DNA of 64,000 nucleotides from Mycolicibacterium frederiksbergense (GTDB lineage: Bacteria; Actinomycetota; Actinomycetes; Mycobacteriales; Mycobacteriaceae): positions 1,798,001-1,862,000 of the forward strand of contig NZ_CP038799.1 of the NCBI RefSeq assembly GCF_012223425.1, given 5' to 3'. Below are positions 59,618-64,000 of this stretch, piece after piece. The notes below the pieces were generated by a model, which saw only the letters and a list, made by a program, of their open reading frames with translations, ran no database searches and was not told where the DNA came from. How positions within the stretch are numbered: position 1 is the first letter of the stretch; each line of letters begins with the position of its first letter. The translations under genes were made by a program, and so were the position numbers.

Positions 59618-61010
59618 CGGGCAGCCACCAGTCGGTCAGCGCCAGCGCGTCTTTCGGGCCCCAGGACCCTTGCGCATAGGTCTGTGCGGCCGGCGGCGCG
59701 TCGAGCACCGGCCGACATACCTGCCACAGCCGATCCACCTCGTCGGAGCGGGTGAACAACGTCTGGTCGCCGCGGATGACGTCGAGCAGCAGCCGCTCAT
59801 AGGCCTCCAGCGGAGCTTCGTCGGACACCGTGTCCCCGAGATCGAAGCTCAGGTCGACCGACATCAACTCCAGGTCCGGGCCGGGACGCTTGGCAAGCAG
59901 CCGCGCACCGATCGCCGGTTCGTCCGTCAGCTCCAGAACAAGCCTGTTCGGACCGTGCCCGTCGCCACGGAACGGACCCGCGCTCGGCGCCCGGAACGTC
60001 AGCGTGACGGTGCGTCGGGTGTCACCCAACGTCTTGCCGGTCCGCAGATAGAACGGAACGTCCTGCCAGCGTGGGGCGTCGACGAACGCCTCCAATGCCA
60101 CGAACGTCTCAACCGCCGAATCGTCGGCGACATCGTCCTCGTCGCGGTACCCGTCGTACTGACCGAACACCACCCGGTCGGGATCGAAGGGGCGCAACGC
60201 CTCGAACACCGCGGCTTTCGCATCGCGCAGCGACACCGCGTCGATGTGTGTCGGTGGCTCCATCGCGACGAAACCGAGCACCTGACACAGGTGGGTGGTG
60301 ATCATGTCGCGGAAGCAGCCGGTCGATTCATAGAAGCTGCCGCGGCCCTCGATGCTGAGTTCCTCTGGAACGTCGATCTGCACCGACTCCAGATGCTCGC
60401 GGTCCCAGGCGGACTCGATCAGACCGTTGGCGAAGCGCAGCGCCAGGATGTTCTGCACCGCTTCCTTTGCCAGGAAGTGGTCGATGCGATACACCCGGTC
60501 CTCGTCGGCGATCTGCTTGAGCGCCGCATCCAGATCACGCGAGGATGCCAGGTCGGTGCCGAAGGGCTTCTCGATCACGATGCGAGCGTCCTCCGCCAAC
60601 CCCTCACGGCCGAGCATGTCGATCATGGACTGCATGGCCTCGGGCGGCACCGACAGATAGATCACCACCCGCGCATCGTTGCCAAGCTTTTCCCGTGCCT
60701 CGCGTACCGCCGAAGCCAGGTCGGCGCCGTCATCGGCGTCAGAAGTCTGAAAAGTGATGCGGGATAATAAATCCGAGAGAACTTCTTCGTCCAGCCCGTC
60801 GACCGAACCGCGCAGTGCGGTGCGGATGTCGTCGCGGAACTCGTCATCACTGCCCGGTGAATGCCGGCCCGATCCGATCGCGGCGTAGTCGGTGGGCAGC
60901 CGCTGGGTCGCCGCGAGTCGGTACAGACCGGGAAACAGCTTTCGCCGGGCCAGATCGCCGGTGGCGCCGAACACCACGAAGACATGTGGGCTCAGTTCGG
61001 GTCGGGGCAC
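59610..61010 (-). CDS. zwf: Glucose-6-phosphate 1-dehydrogenase
   Basis: This 466-residue NADP(+)-dependent enzyme opens the oxidative pentose phosphate pathway. It has the dinucleotide motif [19 protein letters not shown], the catalytic [13 protein letters not shown], and [11 protein letters not shown]. Length is normal. The start is a GTG. It is first in an operon with the GH15 gene; no opcA or tal/tkt gene adjoins, so this is probably a second, non-housekeeping copy (inference). Confidence 0.94.
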   Translation of the reverse strand: MPRPELSPHVFVVFGATGDLARRKLFPGLYRLAATQRLPTDYAAIGSGRHSPGSDDEFRDDIRTALRGSVDGLDEEVLSDLLSRITFQTSDADDGADLASAVREAREKLGNDARVVIYLSVPPEAMQSMIDMLGREGLAEDARIVIEKPFGTDLASSRDLDAALKQIADEDRVYRIDHFLAKEAVQNILALRFANGLIESAWDREHLESVQIDVPEELSIEGRGSFYESTGCFRDMITTHLCQVLGFVAMEPPTHIDAVSLRDAKAAVFEALRPFDPDRVVFGQYDGYRDEDDVADDSAVETFVALEAFVDAPRWQDVPFYLRTGKTLGDTRRTVTLTFRAPSAGPFRGDGHGPNRLVLELTDEPAIGARLLAKRPGPDLELMSVDLSFDLGDTVSDEAPLEAYERLLLDVIRGDQTLFTRSDEVDRLWQVCRPVLDAPPAAQTYAQGSWGPKDALALTDWWLPDE

Positions 61011-61087
61011 CGGGGGTTAATGCCCGGTGGATGCCCTTCGCTAAACACCCGGGTCACGATCGCCGCATCCTCGGCAAACACGATCGA

Positions 61088-62491
61088 TCAAGTCGAGGTG
61101 GCGCCGGCCGGCTTCCACAACAACGCGCCGATCACCAGACCGACGAACGGCACCGCAGCCAGGACGGTGCTGAGCGTGGCACTGCCGCCGGTGACGAGGG
61201 TGAAATTGGACAGCACCAGCCACAGGCTGGCGAGCAGACCCAGCACGGCCAGCACGGGAGCGATCCGGCTGTTCCACACGCCGCCGCCGAGATCGCGGTT
61301 CTTGAGAAAAAAGACCAACACCGCCACCGACGTGGTCAGCATCAGCAGCACCATGCCGACGGTGGCGACACCCGCCATGGAGCCGAAAACCCCCACCAGC
61401 GGATCGATTCCGAGGATGGCCAGGATTCCGACGATGACGGCCGCCGTCACGGTCTGCACCACCGATGAGAACGCCGGCGACTCATGGCTGTCGTGCACCG
61501 CACCGAGGCGGGCCGGTAGCAGACCCTTGCGCGACAGTACGAACTGGTAGCGCGCGATCACATTGTGGAAGGACAGCACACAGGCGAAAAGGCTGGTCAG
61601 CAGCAGGATGTTGACGATATCGCGGCCGATGCGGCCGAGCACGGCGTCGGTGGTGTCGAGCAGCATGTTGCCCTCTCCGTCGAGGGTCTGCTGGGCGGTG
61701 GCCACCACCAGGTCGGGTCCGATCGCCACCACGAAGGCCCACACGGTCAGCGTGTAGAAGGCGCCGATGAGGATGACCGCGGCGTAGGTGGCGCGCGGGA
61801 TCGTCCGTTCGGGGTCACGGGCCTCGTCCCGGAAGACCGCGGTCGCCTCGAATCCGATGAACCCGGTGAGCGCGAAAAGGATGGCGATGCCGATGGCACC
61901 CTGGCCGAACACATCCGGGGTGAATGAGGCGACGGTGATGCCGGCCGGGCCGGGGTCGGCGAAGATCGCCAGATCGAGGATCACCACGATGCCGATCTCC
62001 AGGGCCAGGGCCACGCCGAGCACCTTGGCGCTCAGTCCGATGTGCCGGTAGCCCAGCACCGCGACGATCGCGAGAATGGCGAAGGAGTAGACCGGCCACG
62101 GGATGACCGGACCGTCGTAGAAGGCGACCGTGTCGCTGATGGCCCAGCCGATGTAGCCGTAGATGCCGACCTGGATCGCGGTGTAGGCGATCAGCGCCAC
62201 CACGGCGATCCCCTTGCCCATCCGCTCACCGAGACCGACCGAGACGTAGGAGAAAAAGGCGCCGGCCTCGGGAACGTGCGGTGTCATGGTCACGAACCCG
62301 ACGCTGAAGACCAGCAGCACCAGCGAGGCGATCAGAAAGCCGACCGGGGCACCCGCACCGTTGCCCAGGCCCATCGCCAGCGGCATGTTCCCGCCGATGA
62401 CGGTCAGCGGGGCCGCCGCCGCGACGACCATGAAGACGATGCCGACGGGGCCGAGATGCCCGGACAGGCGCTTACTTTCGGTGGTGGTCAT
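61088..62491 (-). CDS. APC-superfamily amino acid permease
   Basis: This 467-residue transporter has about 12 helices. GPVGIVFMVVAAAAPLTVIGGNMPLAMGLGNGAGAP and GFIGFEATAVFRDEARDPERTIPRATYAAV are the helix-1 and helix-6 regions typical of amino acid/polyamine permeases. It overlaps the aminopeptidase gene by 4 bp (ATGA), suggesting that the peptidase product or its substrate is moved by this carrier. Confidence 0.92.
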   Translation of the reverse strand: MTTTESKRLSGHLGPVGIVFMVVAAAAPLTVIGGNMPLAMGLGNGAGAPVGFLIASLVLLVFSVGFVTMTPHVPEAGAFFSYVSVGLGERMGKGIAVVALIAYTAIQVGIYGYIGWAISDTVAFYDGPVIPWPVYSFAILAIVAVLGYRHIGLSAKVLGVALALEIGIVVILDLAIFADPGPAGITVASFTPDVFGQGAIGIAILFALTGFIGFEATAVFRDEARDPERTIPRATYAAVILIGAFYTLTVWAFVVAIGPDLVVATAQQTLDGEGNMLLDTTDAVLGRIGRDIVNILLLTSLFACVLSFHNVIARYQFVLSRKGLLPARLGAVHDSHESPAFSSVVQTVTAAVIVGILAILGIDPLVGVFGSMAGVATVGMVLLMLTTSVAVLVFFLKNRDLGGGVWNSRIAPVLAVLGLLASLWLVLSNFTLVTGGSATLSTVLAAVPFVGLVIGALLWKPAGATST

Positions 62492-63546
62492 GAGTTCTCC
62501 TGAAGAGCCGACGTGAGCAGGTCGTGGTCGATGGCGTGCACGGTGTATCCCCGGTGGCCGGTGACCGTTTCGGCGGCCACCATGGCGTTGACGATGGCCT
62601 CTTCGGTGGCCTCGATGGTGAGGTCGAACAGCAGGTCCATCAGATGTGGGCCCACCATGCGCACCGGGATCTCCGCCGGGATCCCGGTGACATCCCCGTT
62701 CTCCCCGTAGGACGGGATGCCGCGGTTGCCGGTGGTGAACGCGAGCATCAGGTCACCGCTGTACTGTTCACCGGTGCCACCGAGTCGGCCGACGGCCAGC
62801 GCCGCGCGCTGGGCCAGTCGCCGGCACTGGTGCGGCAGCAGCGGCGCATCGGTGGCGACGATGACGATGATCGACCCCGAACCCGGCGCATACCCGGGCG
62901 GGTAGGCCGGCAGCGGGACACTCGGCTGGGTGACCGATGTTCCGTTGATCCGAAGCCGTTCGCGGCGACCGTGATTGGCCTGTACCAGCACACCGACGGT
63001 GTAATCGTGCGCCCGCGAGGCGGTGCCGATGCCGCCCTTGAACTGGTGGCAGATCATCCCGGTGCCGCCACCGACATTGCCCTCGGCGACGGGTCCGTCG
63101 GTGGCAGATTCCAGTGCCGCGCGGACGTGTTCGGGGCGGACGTGAAAACCGTTGATGTCGTTCAGGAATCCGTCGTAGGTCTCCCCCACCACCGGCAACG
63201 ACCAGTAGATCCCGTCACCGCGCACGCGCACCTGCTCGGCCACCAGGCTGTCGCGTACCACGCCGACACTGTGGGTGTTGGTCAGTCCGATCGCGGTGGT
63301 GAGCTCTCCGGATTCGCGGATCCACTCCAGCCCGGTCAGCTCACCGCTGCCGTTGAGGACGTGCGACCCGGCGAAAAGGGGCTCGGTCCAGATGTCGTCG
63401 TGCGGGACGACGACGGTCACGCCGGTGTTGACGCCGCCGCCCTGCAGCGTGGTGTGACCGACGCGCACACCTGGCACGTCGGTGATGGCGTTGTGGGGTC
63501 CAGTGGGGTGTTTCCCGATGACCACGCCGAGATCTCTGGCACGCAT
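62488..63546 (-). CDS. P1-family peptidase (DmpA-type L-aminopeptidase/D-esterase)
   Basis: This 352-residue N-terminal-nucleophile-type peptidase has DVPGVRVGHTTLQGG, AEGNVGGGTGMICHQFKGG and SGSIIVIVATDAPLLPHQ. The Gly-Ser in the last motif is the expected self-cleavage site generating the catalytic Ser. DmpA-type enzymes cleave N-terminal residues from small peptides, amides or beta-peptides. It is first in an operon with the amino-acid permease and divergent from a TetR gene. Confidence 0.93.
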   Translation of the reverse strand: MRARDLGVVIGKHPTGPHNAITDVPGVRVGHTTLQGGGVNTGVTVVVPHDDIWTEPLFAGSHVLNGSGELTGLEWIRESGELTTAIGLTNTHSVGVVRDSLVAEQVRVRGDGIYWSLPVVGETYDGFLNDINGFHVRPEHVRAALESATDGPVAEGNVGGGTGMICHQFKGGIGTASRAHDYTVGVLVQANHGRRERLRINGTSVTQPSVPLPAYPPGYAPGSGSIIVIVATDAPLLPHQCRRLAQRAALAVGRLGGTGEQYSGDLMLAFTTGNRGIPSYGENGDVTGIPAEIPVRMVGPHLMDLLFDLTIEATEEAIVNAMVAAETVTGHRGYTVHAIDHDLLTSALQENS

Positions 63547-63570
63547 TGGTTTCTTTTCGTTCAGGAGTTA

Positions 63571-63587
63571 TTTTCCTATTTGGAAAA
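63571..63587. promoter_or_regulatory. Palindrome between divergent peptidase and TetR genes
   Basis: TTTTCC-TATTT-GGAAAA is a perfect 6-bp-arm inverted repeat in an AT-rich island between the divergent genes. It is a candidate operator for the partial TetR regulator at 63640. Confidence 0.5.
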
Positions 63588-63639
63588 GAACTATGCGCCC
63601 GCCTGCGCCCCCGCGCAACAGGAACGGCAAAATAGGACG

Positions 63640-64000
63640 ATGGCGCGACCGAACCGGCAAGAAGAGCGACGTGGCGAGATCCTGGATGCCGCCATCGCCG
63701 TCATCGAGCGCCACGACCTGGCCTCGCTCAAGCTCGCCGACGTGGCCGCCGAGATCGGCCTCACCACCAATGCGCTGCGGTATTACTTCAAGGACATGAC
63801 CGAACTGCTATCAGAGCTCGCCCTTCGATCCGATGTCCGCTTCTACGACGAGCGCCTGCAGATCGGCGCCCAGACCGATGACCCGGCCACCCAGCTGGCA
63901 TTGACCATGGCGGCCGGCCTCCCGTCCGGTCCCGAGGACGCCGAATGGCGCGCGATCTGGCGTGCGGTGCTGGCGGCCGGATTCGAACTCGATCAGCGCC
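63640..64000 (+). CDS. TetR-family regulator, 5' part only
   Basis: The first 120 residues of a TetR protein are present: MARPNRQEERRGEILDAAIAV, then HTH LKLADVAAEIGLTTNALRYYF (about residues 31-51). The gene continues past the right edge. It diverges from the DmpA-type peptidase/permease operon and is likely to regulate it. Confidence 0.9.
   Translation, partial: MARPNRQEERRGEILDAAIAVIERHDLASLKLADVAAEIGLTTNALRYYFKDMTELLSELALRSDVRFYDERLQIGAQTDDPATQLALTMAAGLPSGPEDAEWRAIWRAVLAAGFELDQR

Overview
The window is a high-GC actinobacterial chromosome segment, best explained as an environmental or fast-growing mycobacterium (Mycolicibacterium/Mycobacterium). The evidence is shared gene content and order with the M. 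tuberculosis Rv0320-Rv0350 interval: dcd, rmlA, an aspC-type aminotransferase, the membrane Fe-S oxidoreductase EtfD, the ATPase-LuxR regulator IniR, the isoniazid-inducible operon iniB-iniA-iniC, an LpqJ-like lipoprotein and dnaK, in that order read right to left. F420-dependent enzymes, many GTG starts and several apparently leaderless promoters also fit. Orthology is inferred from remembered protein sequences; no database search was run.

Layout. 1-4.7 kb: the 5' part of dnaK with HspR (HAIR-type) operators, a MerR/SDR pair with a textbook 19-bp-spacer promoter, an alpha/beta hydrolase under a TetR regulator with a perfect operator, and a DUF4232-like lipoprotein. 4.8-8.8 kb: a large polytopic membrane protein and an Abi_alpha-type/DUF445 pair. 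8.8-15.1 kb: a compact nitrile-metabolism locus. One arm carries Co-type nitrile hydratase beta, alpha and a His-tailed accessory protein, then a DUF1097 membrane protein, a MarR regulator and an AmiC-like ligand sensor. The divergent arm carries cbtB, cbtA (cobalt uptake) and an acetamidase/formamidase. Together these would import cobalt, mature the enzyme, hydrate nitriles to amides and hydrolyse the amides. 15.1-18.3 kb: an LpqJ-like lipoprotein and small metabolic genes.

18.3-28.1 kb: the cell-envelope stress locus. iniB-iniA-iniC encode an Asp/Gly-rich protein and two dynamin-like GTPases. Upstream lie a second IniB-like small protein and, divergently, a degenerate Hsp70-like membrane protein followed by iniR. 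A 22-codon cysteine-containing upstream ORF overlaps the start of the Hsp70-like gene, and TTAGGGG repeats occur in both control regions. A perfect hairpin separates iniB from iniA, and a 33-bp tandem array separates iniA from iniC. 28.2-43.1 kb: etfD with a double palindromic operator and a C-terminal tail of six repeats, an aminotransferase, a YibE/F exporter-like protein, rmlA, a P450/TetR pair, an SDR/TetR pair, an actin-like DUF7159 protein, dcd, a secreted cupin and tRNA-Gly.

43.2-64 kb: accessory metabolism and transport. It holds an MCE-domain fragment, a TetR/DHA2 efflux pair, F420-type enzymes, a DUF2252 protein, PPK2, a complete five-gene peptide ABC transporter, a secreted lipase-like protein, an overlapping zwf/GH15 pair, an amino-acid permease with a DmpA-type aminopeptidase, and the start of a TetR gene running off the end. 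No CRISPR array, rRNA gene, IS element or prophage was seen.
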